From the NCBI GenBank assembly GCA_036378175.1, contig DASUWY010000061.1:51193-115192 (forward strand): a stretch of 64,000 bases of DNA. The letters are read 5' to 3'. Shown here one piece after another: positions 26,382-37,669 of the stretch. Below the pieces are notes generated by a model. It ran no database searches. It was not told where the DNA came from and saw only the letters and a list, made by a program, of their open reading frames with translations. The position numbers were made by a program, and so were the translations under genes. The DNA is from Thermoleophilaceae bacterium. Its GTDB lineage: Bacteria; Actinomycetota; Thermoleophilia; Solirubrobacterales; Thermoleophilaceae. Each line of letters opens with the position of its first letter. Positions within the stretch are counted from its first letter, which is position 1.

Positions 26382-26701
26382 GTCAGCGCGGTGGGCGTCT
26401 GCTGCCCGCCGTCGGTCTGAGGCGCCACGGGCGTGATCGTCTTCGCATGGATCTGGGCGAGGCCCTCGTTGGCCTGCTGCTGCGCGAGCGTCGCGCCGCG
26501 GATGCCAAAGTAGGCGCCCACCAGTGCCCCGATCACACCCGTGACGGGCGCCAGCACGGTGACCACGTCGGCAGCGCTCTTGTAGTGGAAGATCGCGGGA
26601 ATCGCCACGGCTACGACGGCGACGAGCCCGACGACCACGACGTACATCGCGTACGGCTTTGCGTTCGCGACGCTGTTACTGGACGGCTGATCCGGTGGCA
26701 T
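26378..26701 (-). CDS. Small membrane protein, two helices
   Basis: ATG 26701 is preceded by GGAGGTGCGC; the GTG two codons earlier lies inside that ribosome site, so ATG is preferred. The 107-residue protein has a membrane helix at ~19-40 (YVVVVGLVAVVAVAIPAIF), a second at ~48-68 (VVTVLAPVTGVIGALVGAYFG), and a polar C-terminus with Gln-rich stretch. The family is not recognised. It converges on the monooxygenase with a 4-bp overlap and lies ~104 bp downstream of prfB, separated by a terminator-like hairpin. Confidence 0.6.
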   Translation of the reverse strand: MPPDQPSSNSVANAKPYAMYVVVVGLVAVVAVAIPAIFHYKSAADVVTVLAPVTGVIGALVGAYFGIRGATLAQQQANEGLAQIHAKTITPVAPQTDGGQQTPTALT

Positions 26702-26767
26702 GCGCACCTCCGTCTCGTGGAAGCTCTCGGCGCGAGTATGAGCGGTCGCGGCGCGTGGATCAATCTC

Positions 26768-26811
26768 GGAGTACGGAGTGGGAGGACGTGGGAACCCCTA
26801 CTCCCTACTCC
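26768..26811 (-). terminator. Terminator-like hairpin after prfB
   Basis: GGAGTACGGAGTGGG pairs with CCCTACTCCCTACTCC across a short loop. The hairpin overlaps the prfB stop codon (26807-26805) and is the only strong structure before the next minus-strand gene. No long T-run follows, as is common for terminators in GC-rich actinobacteria. Confidence 0.5.
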
Positions 26812-27895
26812 GGTGAGTGGCCATCCATCCCGGCACGCCGCAGCAGCTCGGCTCGCACGAAGCCGTCGAGATCGCCGTCCAGCACGCGCTGCGCGTCGCC
26901 CATCTCGAAGTTCGTGCGGTGGTCCTTGACCATCGTGTACGGGTGAAGCACGTACGAGCGGATCTGCGATCCCCACGCCACGTCCTGCGCCTCGCCCTTC
27001 TCGCGCGCGATCTCCTCTCGCCGCTTCTGCTCCTCCAGCTCGAGGAGGCGCGACTTGAGCATCGCCATCGCAGTCGCCTTGTTCGACGACTGCGAGCGCT
27101 CGTTCTGGCACTGAACCACGATGCCGGTGGGCCTGTGCGTGATCCGCACCGCCGAGTCCGTCTTGTTCACGTGCTGGCCGCCCGCGCCGGAAGCGCGATA
27201 GGTGTCGATCTGGAGGTCGTCGTCGGATATCTCCACATCGGTGGCCTCGTCCACGAGCGGCGACACCTCCACGAGCGCGAACGACGTGTGGCGGCGCGAC
27301 TGCGAGTCGAAGGGCGAGATCCGGACCAGCCGGTGCACGCCCTTCTCGGCCGAGAAGAGGCCGTAGGCGTTCTCGCCGCGCGCGATGAAGGTGGCGGACT
27401 TGATGCCCGTCTCCTCCCCCTCGCTCGCCTCGACCATCTCGATCTTGAACCCGCGCCGCTCCGCCCAGCGCATCTCCATCCGCAACAGCATCTCGGCCCA
27501 GTCCTGTGAGTCGGTGCCGCCCGCGCCCGCGTGCACGGACACCACGGCATCGCCCTCGTCGTAGCGGCCGCTGAACAGCCGCGCCTCCTCGAGCTCGGCA
27601 AGCTTCGACGCGAACTGGTCGCGCTGCTCGTCGAGCTCGCCCGCGATCGACTCATCCTCCTGCGCGAGCTCCTCGAGCGCCTCGATGTCGTCGAGCTCCG
27701 TCTCGAGCTCGCGGTAGCCGCTCAGCTTCCGCTGCACGCTCGCGTGTTCCGCGGACACCTTTGCCGCCCGCTCCTGGTCGTCCCAGAAACCGGGCGCCTG
27801 CATCTCCTGCTCGAGCGCGTCGAGGCGCTCCGCTAGCGCGGCGGGGTCAAAGGTAGTCCGCGAGCAGCTTGAGCTGGTCGCGGAGGGGCGCGCCG

Positions 27896-27909
<14 letters not shown>
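26805..27909 (-). CDS. prfB: Peptide chain release factor 2 with programmed +1 frameshift
   Basis: Zero frame starts at ATG 27909 (MGPVSGAPLRDQLKLLADYL) and meets an in-frame TGA at 27849-27847. A +1 shift on CTT-TGA-C continues as DPAALAERLDALEQEM to the stop at 26805. The product of ~367 residues has the stop-recognition SPF (VRISPFDSQ) and the GGQ motif (SGAGGQHVNK). RF2 releases peptides at UGA and UAA, and the shift is its known autoregulation. The start overlaps the end of secA by 14 bp. Treating the long in-frame ORF from 28157 as the gene would be wrong. Confidence 0.95.
27846..27852 (-). promoter_or_regulatory. prfB programmed frameshift site CTTTGAC
   Basis: Minus-strand CTT TGA C, preceded by GCG GAC TAC, at codon 20 of the zero frame. 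The heptamer is the classical RF2 recoding site. The usual AGGGGG Shine-Dalgarno-like stimulator a few bases before CTT is not present in strong form. Confidence 0.9.
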
Positions 27910-30748
<2,839 letters not shown>

Positions 30749-30782
30749 AGGGGCAACGGTAGCAATGCAGGGGGGCGGTTCT

Positions 30783-30808
30783 CCATACCTCGAGGCGGGT
30801 CGGTATGG
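30783..30808. promoter_or_regulatory. Inverted repeat in secA leader
   Basis: CCATACC and GGTATGG, 7-bp perfect arms with a 12-bp spacer, lie 35 bp before the secA start. They could form a hairpin in the 5' leader or an operator. No known secA leader motif is recognised. Confidence 0.35.
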
Positions 30809-30982
30809 GGCAAGGAGGGGGGCGTCGGGAGCGGTGGCCCGGCGGTGGCCTGAGCTTCGACGAACCGGGTGTCACCCCAGCTGCACGTATTTCATGCTTA
30901 GAGGGAGACACCTGGAGCTGCCGGCTCCGCCCAGCGCAGCATGGCTGCACACGAACTGCAGCAATAACGGGGTGCCGGGAAG

Positions 30983-31025
30983 GTGGTTGATCGAGGGATC
31001 CATAAGGGATCCTCGGATCAACCAC
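30983..31025. repeat. Long hairpin between secA and lipoprotein gene
   Basis: Outer arms GTGGTTGATC / GATCAACCAC are perfect over 10 bp. An inner stem GAGG-ATCC / GGATCCTC, with single-base bulges, closes on a short ATAAG-type loop. The stem totals about 18 bp. It lies ~90 bp before the lipoprotein start (31116) and ~235 bp before secA (30748, opposite strand). No T-run follows on either side. A small RNA, attenuator or mobile palindrome is possible. The rest of 30749-31115 shows smaller hairpins (GGAGC/GCTCC, GCTGCA/TGCAGC at ~30915-30960) but no gene. Confidence 0.5.
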
Positions 31026-31115
31026 ATCTCATTTGGGTCGCCGCCTCACTTCCGCCGCCTTTATTGCTCTTTCCGCGCGCAGACCCGCCCCGCCCGATGC
31101 CCATAGGCTGGAGAA

Positions 31116-31442
31116 GTGACGTTGCGGCTGATGCCAGGCGCCTGTGGGTTGCTCTGTGTTGTGGCGGTTTGCGCAGGGTGTGGCGGCGGCCAATCGGCGG
31201 CGACGGATGCCGGCGTCGCGCCTATCTATCGGTCGCCCACTACCGCGCCCGCCGGTCCTTCATCGCTTCCTGACCTCTGCGATATCCACGCTGTCGAGCA
31301 GGCCGCAGGCGACCGAGAACGCGCGCCGAGGGAACGTCGTTTTCTTCGGAGCGTCGCTCGCCAGCTGCGCGCCGAAAAACGCGCGAGCCGAGCCGGCGAG
31401 TTCAGCCGCGGCTGCGCGTCAGTCCAGATTCCGGCGAAGTAG
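31116..31442 (+). CDS. Putative lipoprotein (108 aa)
   Basis: A short hydrophobic signal with lipobox VAVCAGC (Cys at ~22) and then Gly and Ser/Thr/Pro-rich sequence indicates a lipid-anchored surface protein. The start may be GTG 31116, TTG 31122 (better placed after GGAG at 31109) or ATG 31131. The remaining ~85 residues have two Cys (LPDLCDIHAV and RGCASV) and are Arg/Glu-rich. No family is recognised, and the tail looks less protein-like, so a frameshift in the 3' half is possible. It ends 3 bp before the convergent hpf stop. Confidence 0.45.
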   Translation: MTLRLMPGACGLLCVVAVCAGCGGGQSAATDAGVAPIYRSPTTAPAGPSSLPDLCDIHAVEQAAGDRERAPRERRFLRSVARQLRAEKRASRAGEFSRGCASVQIPAK

Positions 31443-31445
31443 CGG

Positions 31446-31790
31446 CTACGCGGTTCGCGGCTCCGCCGCCCCCTTCTGCATCTCGCGGCGCCGGCGCCGC
31501 TTGTCGCGGTGCCGCTTTACCTGGCGGGCCAGGTCGTCCGAGGCCTGGTTGATCGAGCGGACCATGTTGTCCGTGGCCTCACGGGTTCGCAGCGTCACGC
31601 CCTTCAGGTGGAGGGTGATCTCGGCGATCTGCGACTGGGTCGCATTCCGTGGATTGCGCTCCTCGGTGAGCTCGACCTCGGCAAATGCCAGCTCCGACAC
31701 CTGCTTCGAGATCTTCTGAAAGCGCTTCTCGATGCGCTCCCGAAGCTCGTCACCGACCGCCACGTTGCGCCCCTTCACTTCGATGCGCAT
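31446..31790 (-). CDS. hpf: Ribosome hibernation promoting factor, short HPF/RaiA type
   Basis: The 114-residue protein begins at an ATG preceded by AAGGAGGGCGT, a strong ribosome site. It has the HPF beta-alpha fold: MRIEVKGRNVAVGDELRERI, then EVELTEERNPRNATQSQIAEITLHL and REATDNMVRSINQASDDLARQV as the second helix. A basic tail (HRDKRRRRREMQK) follows. It lacks the C-terminal dimerisation domain of long HPF. It would bind the small subunit decoding region and silence ribosomes under stress. The next gene upstream on the same strand is comF, 87 bp away. Confidence 0.93.
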   Translation of the reverse strand: MRIEVKGRNVAVGDELRERIEKRFQKISKQVSELAFAEVELTEERNPRNATQSQIAEITLHLKGVTLRTREATDNMVRSINQASDDLARQVKRHRDKRRRRREMQKGAAEPRTA

Positions 31791-31877
31791 ACGCCCTCCT
31801 TAGATCGGATTGTCCCGCACCACAGATGGTACCTCGCGGCACAACCCGGCCCGGAGGGCTTTCCACCCCGGCGCGCA

Positions 31878-32519
31878 TCAGCGCCCAGGGGTGCGGGCAT
31901 AGGCGATCGCCGTCACCTCGCGGACCCCGGCGGTGGCCAGAGCCGCGGCACAAGCCGTGAGGGTCGCCCCCGTGGTGACGACGTCGTCCACCAGCAGCGC
32001 CCGCAATGGCACCGGCGCGCCGGCCCGGAACCGCACGCGCCCGTTCAGCGCGCCCAGGCGCTCCTCCCGCCCGAGCCCCACCTGGCTCCCACGGCCAGCC
32101 GTGGCTGGTCGCTCGAGACAGTCCGCCAGCGGGAGGCCGCTGCGGCGCGCGAGGGCGGCCGCGATCTCCTTCGCCTGGTTGAACCCGCGCCGCCGCCGGC
32201 GCGCCGGATGCATCGGCACCGGCACGAGCGAGCGGCCCTCGAACAGCCGCGGCGGAGCGTTGGCGGCCATCTGCGCCGCCATTGCGTCCGCAAGTGGCAC
32301 CGCACCCCGGAACTTGAGCGCGCGCACGAGCGCACGGGCCGGGCCCTCGTAGCTCACCGCCGCCCACGCGGGCACGCCCACCCCCGGCGGCTGCTCCGGA
32401 GGCAGCCAGCGGAGGCCCGCGCGACAACCCCTGCAGAGCGGCTGATGCACCTGGGCCGCACCGCCGCAGGCGAGGCAGAGCGGAGGGGCGAGCAGCGATA
32501 GGAGTCGCGCGAGAGGCAT
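31878..32519 (-). CDS. ComF-family phosphoribosyltransferase-like protein
   Basis: From ATG 32519 the protein has 213 residues. A zinc-ribbon-like N-terminus (CLACGG and CRGC, ~15-35) is followed by a PRTase type I domain with the PRPP loop ALLVDDVVTTGATLTA (~176-191) and the ComF marker RRRRRGFNQAKEIAAAL (~110-126). In naturally competent bacteria, ComF helps DNA uptake. In actinobacteria it is widespread without known competence. The gene is divergent from ctaG, with 96 bp between the starts. Confidence 0.9.
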   Translation of the reverse strand: MPLARLLSLLAPPLCLACGGAAQVHQPLCRGCRAGLRWLPPEQPPGVGVPAWAAVSYEGPARALVRALKFRGAVPLADAMAAQMAANAPPRLFEGRSLVPVPMHPARRRRRGFNQAKEIAAALARRSGLPLADCLERPATAGRGSQVGLGREERLGALNGRVRFRAGAPVPLRALLVDDVVTTGATLTACAAALATAGVREVTAIAYARTPGR

Positions 32520-32615
32520 GAGGAGAAAGCCTGGCGGGTGGCGCGTTACTCGTGGGGGCGCGACTGCGACAATTGCGCACGTGCATTGTGACAAAGCCGT
32601 TACGGGCGGCCGCGG

Positions 32616-33440
32616 GTGACCCATCCTCACATCCACTGGACGTTCGACCCCGCGCAGCTCGTGGTGGTCGGCCTGTACGTGGTCCTGTACCTGCGCCGCT
32701 TCATACAGGCGCGAAAGGAGGCAGGCGGCCGCGGCGCCGGCCCACTCCAGCTCCTGGCCTTCAGCGGCGCCGTGATCGTGATGCTCGTCGCGCTCGTCTC
32801 CCCGGTCGACGGGCTCGGCGAGGACTACCTCTTCTCGATGCACATGGTCCAGCACATCCTGATCGGCGACATCGCGCCGCTGCTCGTGCTGCTGTCGCTC
32901 TCGCGCGTGATCATGCGCCCGCTCACGCGCCGCCTGATGGCGGTGGAACGCGCTCTCGGGCCCTTCGCCCATCCCGCCACCGGCATCGCGATCTGGCTCG
33001 TGCTCATCTACGTCTGGCACATCCCGGCGATGTACGACGCGGCGCTGAACCACGACGCCATTCACGCGCTCGAGCACACCTGCTTCTTCGCCGCCGGAAT
33101 CGCGCTGTGGTGGCCGCTGATCCAGCCGGTGCCGATGCGGCGGCGGCTCAAGGGCCTCTCGATCTTCGCCTACCTGCTCGTGGCGAAGTTCAGCGCCGGT
33201 CTGCTCGGCGTGTTCTTCACCTGGTCGCACGGGGTGGCCTACCCGTACTACGAGCACGTGCCGCGCATCTGGGGGCTGAGCGCGGTGGAGGACCAGAACC
33301 TGGGCGGCGCGATCATGATGGTCGAGCAGTCGATCGTGCTGGTTGTGGCGTTCGCGATCCTGTTCATCCGGATGCTGCTCCAGTCCGAGGAGGACGAGCG
33401 GCGGCGCGAGCGCTTCGAGGATCCGGCGCCGGTGGCTTGA
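32616..33440 (+). CDS. ctaG: Cytochrome c oxidase assembly factor CtaG (caa3 type)
   Basis: The 274-residue polytopic protein from GTG 32616 has about seven helices and the caa3_CtaG pattern: HPHIHWTFDP at the start, SPVDGLGEDYLFSMHMVQH (~62-80), WLVLIYVWHIPAMYDAAL and HDAIHALEHTCFF. The conserved His residues may handle copper or haem for oxidase assembly in the membrane. No oxidase structural gene is in the window. The following gene starts at a TTG overlapping its stop (TTGA), implying coupled translation. Confidence 0.93.
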   Translation: MTHPHIHWTFDPAQLVVVGLYVVLYLRRFIQARKEAGGRGAGPLQLLAFSGAVIVMLVALVSPVDGLGEDYLFSMHMVQHILIGDIAPLLVLLSLSRVIMRPLTRRLMAVERALGPFAHPATGIAIWLVLIYVWHIPAMYDAALNHDAIHALEHTCFFAAGIALWWPLIQPVPMRRRLKGLSIFAYLLVAKFSAGLLGVFFTWSHGVAYPYYEHVPRIWGLSAVEDQNLGGAIMMVEQSIVLVVAFAILFIRMLLQSEEDERRRERFEDPAPVA

Positions 33441-34411
33441 GCGGCGGCCTGCTCGACCGGCTCGGCGTGGAGCTGCCCGTGGTGCAGGCGGGCATGGGCG
33501 GCGGGATCGCGCGTGGCGAGCTGGCCGCGGCGGTGTCCGAGGCGGGCGGGCTCGGCACGCTCGGCATCATGCCCGCCGACGCGCTGGCGGCCGAGCTGGC
33601 GAAGGCGCGGCAGAGGACGGCGAAGCCGCTGGCGATCAACCTCCTGCTCAACCTCGCGCGCGCGAGGCACTGGGAGGTGGCGCGCGAGGCCGACGTGGTG
33701 GTGACCTTCTGGGGCCGCCCGGAACGCCGCAGCGGCAACGTGTGGCTGCACCAGTGCGGCTCGGTGGAGGAGGCTCGCGCGGCGCACGCCGCCGGAGCCG
33801 ACGGCGTGATCGTGCAGGGCGTGGAAGCCGGCGGTCACGTGCGCGGCACCACGCCGGCGCTCGAGCTCCTCGCCCGTACGCGCGAGGCGCTGCCGGACGC
33901 ATACCCCCTGCTCCTCGCCGGCGGCATCGCCGAAGCCGCGGACGTGCGGCGCGCGCTCGAGGCGGGCGCCGAGGCCGCCGTGCTCGGCACGCGCTTCCTG
34001 ATGAGCGAGGAGAGCGGCGCGCGGCGCGCCTACAAGCAGCGGCTGATGGAGGCGCGCGAGACGGTGCTCACCGAGCTGTTCGGTCTTGGCTGGCCTGACG
34101 CGCCGCACCGCGTGCTGTGGAACGAGGCCGCCGAGCGCTGGCTGCGCGCGGACCGCCGCGGGCCGCGCTGGGTGAGGCTCGCCAACCGCACCACCGGACC
34201 GCTGCTCGCGCGCCTGCCGGACTCCGTGCAGGGCTCAGCGCTCAAACGGCAGAGCGCGGCCGTGCCGTTTCTCTCGCCACAGCCGGCGACCGACCAGACG
34301 CCGGGCAACCTGCTCGACTCGGGACCCCTGTACGCGGGCGAGACCGTTGCGCGCATCCACGACATACGCCCGGCGGGCGAGCTCGTGCGGGAGCTGGCAG
34401 CGGCCGGTTAG
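33437..34411 (+). CDS. Nitronate monooxygenase-like FMN TIM-barrel protein
   Basis: TTG 33437 overlaps the ctaG stop as TTGA and gives 324 residues; GTG 33467 is an alternative. The NMO/2-nitropropane dioxygenase layout is seen: LGVELPVVQAGMGGGIARGEL at the start, ADGVIVQGVEAGGHVRG (~125-140) and the FMN phosphate-binding LLLAGGIAEAADVRRALEAG and AVLGTRFL. The family oxidises alkyl nitronates or acts on similar C-H acids with FMN and oxygen. The true substrate is unknown. It is followed 1 bp later by the GST-like gene, so the three genes likely form one operon. Confidence 0.88.
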   Translation: MSGGLLDRLGVELPVVQAGMGGGIARGELAAAVSEAGGLGTLGIMPADALAAELAKARQRTAKPLAINLLLNLARARHWEVAREADVVVTFWGRPERRSGNVWLHQCGSVEEARAAHAAGADGVIVQGVEAGGHVRGTTPALELLARTREALPDAYPLLLAGGIAEAADVRRALEAGAEAAVLGTRFLMSEESGARRAYKQRLMEARETVLTELFGLGWPDAPHRVLWNEAAERWLRADRRGPRWVRLANRTTGPLLARLPDSVQGSALKRQSAAVPFLSPQPATDQTPGNLLDSGPLYAGETVARIHDIRPAGELVRELAAAG

Positions 34412-34412
34412 T

Positions 34413-35162
34413 GTGGCGCCCGTGACGGCGAGGCTGTACGTGATTCCGGGGTCGCACCCGTGCGAGTGCGCGGAGGCGGCGCTGCGGCTGAAGAGAGTGG
34501 ACTACCGGCGGGTGGACCTGGTGCCGGTGATCCACAAGCTCGTGGTCCGCGCGCGCTTCCCCGGCACGACGGTTCCTGCACTCGAGGTGGAGGGCGAGCG
34601 CATCGTCGGCTCGCGCGCCATCCTGCGGCGCTTGGACGCGATCCGGCCCGAGCCGCGCCTCTACCCCGAGGACCCGGAGCTTCGCGCGCGTGTGGAGGAT
34701 GCGGAGAAGTGGGGCGATGACCTGTTCCAGCCTCTCGCGCGGCGCGTGGCGTGGGCGCTCCTCAGCCGCGACCAGGACGCGATGCTGAGCTACTCGAGCG
34801 AGGCGAACCTGCACATGCCGCAGTGGTTCGTGAGGGCCGGCACGAGACCCGTGGCCGCGATCGCCACGCGCTTCAACCGCGCGGGTGACGAGAACGTGCG
34901 GGCGGACCTGCGGTCACTTCCCGCGCACCTCGACCAGATCGACCGCTGGATGGACGAGGGCGTGCTCGGTGGCCACACCCCGAATGCCGCCGAGCTCCAG
35001 ATCGGGTCGACGATTCTCCTGCTCGGCACGTTTGCTGACCTGGCGCCGCTGCTGGCGGGGCGGCAGTGCGTGCGGCTCGGGGAGCGCGGCTTCGCTCCCC
35101 CGGTGGGGGCCGTCCCGGCGGGCACGCTTCCGGCGGCCTGGCTGCCGCAGCCGAGCGCCTGA
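34413..35162 (+). CDS. Glutathione S-transferase-like protein
   Basis: Start GTG 34413 or 34422 precedes TARLYVIPGSHPCECAEAAL, a thioredoxin-fold GST N-terminus with CxC near the active site. Residues ~50-75 (GTTVPALEVEGERIVGSRAIL) carry the cis-Pro and the Ser that bind the thiol gamma-glutamyl part in GSTs. A helical C-terminal domain follows. Actinobacteria usually use mycothiol, so the cofactor is uncertain. Length is about 249 residues. It is the last gene of the ctaG operon and converges on the UGPase gene. Confidence 0.8.
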   Translation: MAPVTARLYVIPGSHPCECAEAALRLKRVDYRRVDLVPVIHKLVVRARFPGTTVPALEVEGERIVGSRAILRRLDAIRPEPRLYPEDPELRARVEDAEKWGDDLFQPLARRVAWALLSRDQDAMLSYSSEANLHMPQWFVRAGTRPVAAIATRFNRAGDENVRADLRSLPAHLDQIDRWMDEGVLGGHTPNAAELQIGSTILLLGTFADLAPLLAGRQCVRLGERGFAPPVGAVPAGTLPAAWLPQPSA

Positions 35163-35183
35163 GGCCCGCCCCGCCTCATTGCC

Positions 35184-36548
35184 CTAGCCCTCGAGCAGCG
35201 CGCCGTCGTCGATGCGCTGATCGCCCTCGATGCTCACGGAACCCCGCACCACCACGTTCGCGCCGAACACCACGTCGCCCTTGACGGTGAGCCTCTCGCA
35301 CTCCTTGAGCGACGGCGGACCCGACGGGAAGTGCATGTCGAAGTGGCGGATCAGCTTGTAGTGCTGGGGATCGAGGTCCACGAGAGGCGGCTCGTCTCTG
35401 ACGAGGCGCATCTCGGCCTCGTCCGTGAGCTCGTAGGCGTCCGAGCGAACCACGAGGAGGTCGTTCGTGGTCTTCACGGGAGCGAAGCGCGCCCGTCCGA
35501 CCTCGATCGCCGCAGCGCCTTCGAACACGTCGATCGCGGCGCCCATGGCCGTCTCGAGCTGGTACACGGCCGGCGAGCTCGAATCGCTCGGGTCGACGGT
35601 CTTGCGGTTCACGATCATCGGCAGGCCGAGCACGCCCTCCCGCTCCTCGAGCACTCGCGCCAGCGTCTTCAGGTTCAGCCACAGGTTGTTGCTGTTGAAG
35701 AAGCGGTGGCGGGTGATGTCCTGGAACGCGTCCTCGTCACCCTCGCGCACCTGCGCAGACTCGCGCAGCACGAGCCCGCCCCCCTTGCGGCGCGCGATGT
35801 GCCCGCCCTTGCGGTCACTGGGAGAGCGCCTCAGCACCTCCATGGCAAACGGAAGCTGCTCGCGCGCGAACCACGCGAGGATGCGCGGCTCGAGCACGGC
35901 ACCGAGATTGTCCGAGTTCGAGACGAACGCGTACTCGTAGCCATGTTCGATCAGCTGCTCCAGCGTTCCCGACGTGACGAGAGCGGTGTAGAGCTCGCCG
36001 TGACCGGGCGGCGCCCATTCGAGCTCGGGATCGTCGGGCCAGCTCGCGGGCTCGAGGCTGTCGGCGAGGATCTTCGGCACTCGGCCCTGGAGGAAGTCGA
36101 GCGGCTCGCCCACCTGCAACTCCGGGTAGGACTCGAGCGCCTTCAGCGACTCATCACGCGTACGGAAGCTGTCCATCAGCTCGAGCGGCAGCCTGATCCC
36201 GTAGCGCTGGCGCATGTGCAGCACCTGCCGTGCGATCACGTCGAGGAAGGTGAGCCCGTCCTTCACCTCGAGCAGAGCCTTGGGACCGGTCATCCCCATG
36301 CTCGTGCCGAGGCCGCCGTTCAGCCGGATCACCACGGCGCGATCGAGCGCCTCGCGCCCCTCCTCGCCCGGCTCGGGGAGCGCATCGGCCGAAGGCAGGT
36401 CGCCCGCCGGCTCGATCTCGTCCTCCGCGATGGTCCCGGTCTCGCCCTGCGCGAGCCGCTCGTAGTAGTGGCGGAAGTTCGCGATCGCCACCTCGTGCGC
36501 GCCGTCCGCGCGCATCTTGTCGAGCGCCTGTTCGAGGCCGTCCGCCAT
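35184..36548 (-). CDS. UTP-glucose-1-phosphate uridylyltransferase, UGP2 (eukaryotic-type) family
   Basis: ATG 36548 (MADGLEQALDKMRADG) gives 454 residues; the longer frame runs into the GH8 gene. The UDPGP-family signature VIRLNGGLGTSMGMTGPK (~71-88) with the nucleotide loop is clear, then PLELMDSF, FLQGRVPKI, PPGHGELYTALVTSG and VSNSDNLGA. The C-terminus ends in a short left-handed beta-helix-like part (KGDVVFGANVVVRGSVSIEG). It makes UDP-glucose. It sits 14 bp after the GH8 gene at the end of the polysaccharide operon, so it probably feeds the glucan synthase there and UGD at 52-54 kb. Confidence 0.92.
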   Translation of the reverse strand: MADGLEQALDKMRADGAHEVAIANFRHYYERLAQGETGTIAEDEIEPAGDLPSADALPEPGEEGREALDRAVVIRLNGGLGTSMGMTGPKALLEVKDGLTFLDVIARQVLHMRQRYGIRLPLELMDSFRTRDESLKALESYPELQVGEPLDFLQGRVPKILADSLEPASWPDDPELEWAPPGHGELYTALVTSGTLEQLIEHGYEYAFVSNSDNLGAVLEPRILAWFAREQLPFAMEVLRRSPSDRKGGHIARRKGGGLVLRESAQVREGDEDAFQDITRHRFFNSNNLWLNLKTLARVLEEREGVLGLPMIVNRKTVDPSDSSSPAVYQLETAMGAAIDVFEGAAAIEVGRARFAPVKTTNDLLVVRSDAYELTDEAEMRLVRDEPPLVDLDPQHYKLIRHFDMHFPSGPPSLKECERLTVKGDVVFGANVVVRGSVSIEGDQRIDDGALLEG

Positions 36549-36562
36549 CGCGGCCCGCGATC

Positions 36563-37669
36563 TTATGGACAGGAGCCGAGCCAGTGCGTCTGGAGCATGA
36601 CGCGCCCGAGCGCCACCCACGCGTCGCCGTAGTAGCTCGGGTGCGCGCCGTCGAACGCCTGCGCGCGGTCGAGCAGCTTGGCCGCCGCACGCGGATCGCG
36701 GGAGGCCGATGCCGCGCCCGCCGCGGCCACGAGCGTGACCGCGTTGGTGTTCGTGGTCAGCGGGCGCCCGGAGAGGTCGTAGGCGAACGCGGGATTGCGG
36801 TTGCCGGCCGTGGCGTTGCGCAGGAACGGCCAGGCCGCCGCGGCGAGGCGGTGCGCGCGAGGGTCGCAGCTCTCCGCCATCCGAACGAGCACGCGCGTGG
36901 CGTCAGGCCCGTAGCGCATTGGCGCCGGCCCGCCCGAGGCGCTGTGCGGCGCGGCCGACGCGTAGGCGCCGCCGTTCGGGTTCACCTTCGCCCAGTCCGG
37001 CGGGAGCGGCGGCCGGCCTCCGCGCGACTCGTTCAGCACCTTGTAGCTCGACTCCGTCACCTGGCGCCACACGTGGCGGTCACCAAGTCGCGCGAGCGTG
37101 TTGAACGCGTTGGGCGAGAAGTAGCTCGGGTCGACGGTGTAGGGCGCCGAGCGGCCCCAGGGACCGGCCACGAGCAGGCGCTTGCCGCCCGCGCTGACCG
37201 TCTCCTGGCGCACGATGGCCCTCGCGAGCGTGCGCGCCTGGCGGGCGAACGCCGGGTGGTTGAAACGCCGCGCGGCCACGGCGAGCGCTCGCGCCGTGTC
37301 GAGGTCCGCATCGGCGGCCGGCTCCCGCCCGGTCACCCTGCCGTTCGACCAGAGGTATGAGAAGAGCCCGTCGGAGCGGCGCAGATTGTGCTGCGTCCAG
37401 CTCCACACGCGGTCGAACTTCTCGCGGTTGCCCACAGCGGCGGCCAGCAGCATCGCGTATGCCTGGCCCTCGCTCACGGTCGTGTTGCCCTGGTCGTAGC
37501 GGATCACGCGGCCGTGCGCGTCGACGTAGTGCGACAGGAAGTAGTTGGCGGAGATCTCGGCCGGGCTCTGCGGCTTCGGCGCAGAAGCGCCGCAGCTGTC
37601 CACCGCGAACGCGCAGATGGCAGCGGCGCTGAGCACGGCCGCGAACAGGAGTCGTGGGGTCTTCATCAT
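36563..37669 (-). CDS. Glycoside hydrolase family 8 (BcsZ-like endoglucanase)
   Basis: Start ATG 37669 follows GAGGAGGGCCGC, a strong ribosome site, and overlaps the synthase stop. The 368-residue protein has a signal peptide (1-26). The GH8 catalytic acid lies in TVSEGQAYAMLLA (~65-77) and the catalytic-region Asp in ADADLDTARALA (~120). WSWTQHNL and FLRNATAGNRNP are further family parts. It cuts beta-1,4-glucan and in cellulose operons trims nascent or misplaced chains. Its gene order right after the synthase supports that function outside the membrane. Confidence 0.93.
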   Translation of the reverse strand: MMKTPRLLFAAVLSAAAICAFAVDSCGASAPKPQSPAEISANYFLSHYVDAHGRVIRYDQGNTTVSEGQAYAMLLAAAVGNREKFDRVWSWTQHNLRRSDGLFSYLWSNGRVTGREPAADADLDTARALAVAARRFNHPAFARQARTLARAIVRQETVSAGGKRLLVAGPWGRSAPYTVDPSYFSPNAFNTLARLGDRHVWRQVTESSYKVLNESRGGRPPLPPDWAKVNPNGGAYASAAPHSASGGPAPMRYGPDATRVLVRMAESCDPRAHRLAAAAWPFLRNATAGNRNPAFAYDLSGRPLTTNTNAVTLVAAAGAASASRDPRAAAKLLDRAQAFDGAHPSYYGDAWVALGRVMLQTHWLGSCP

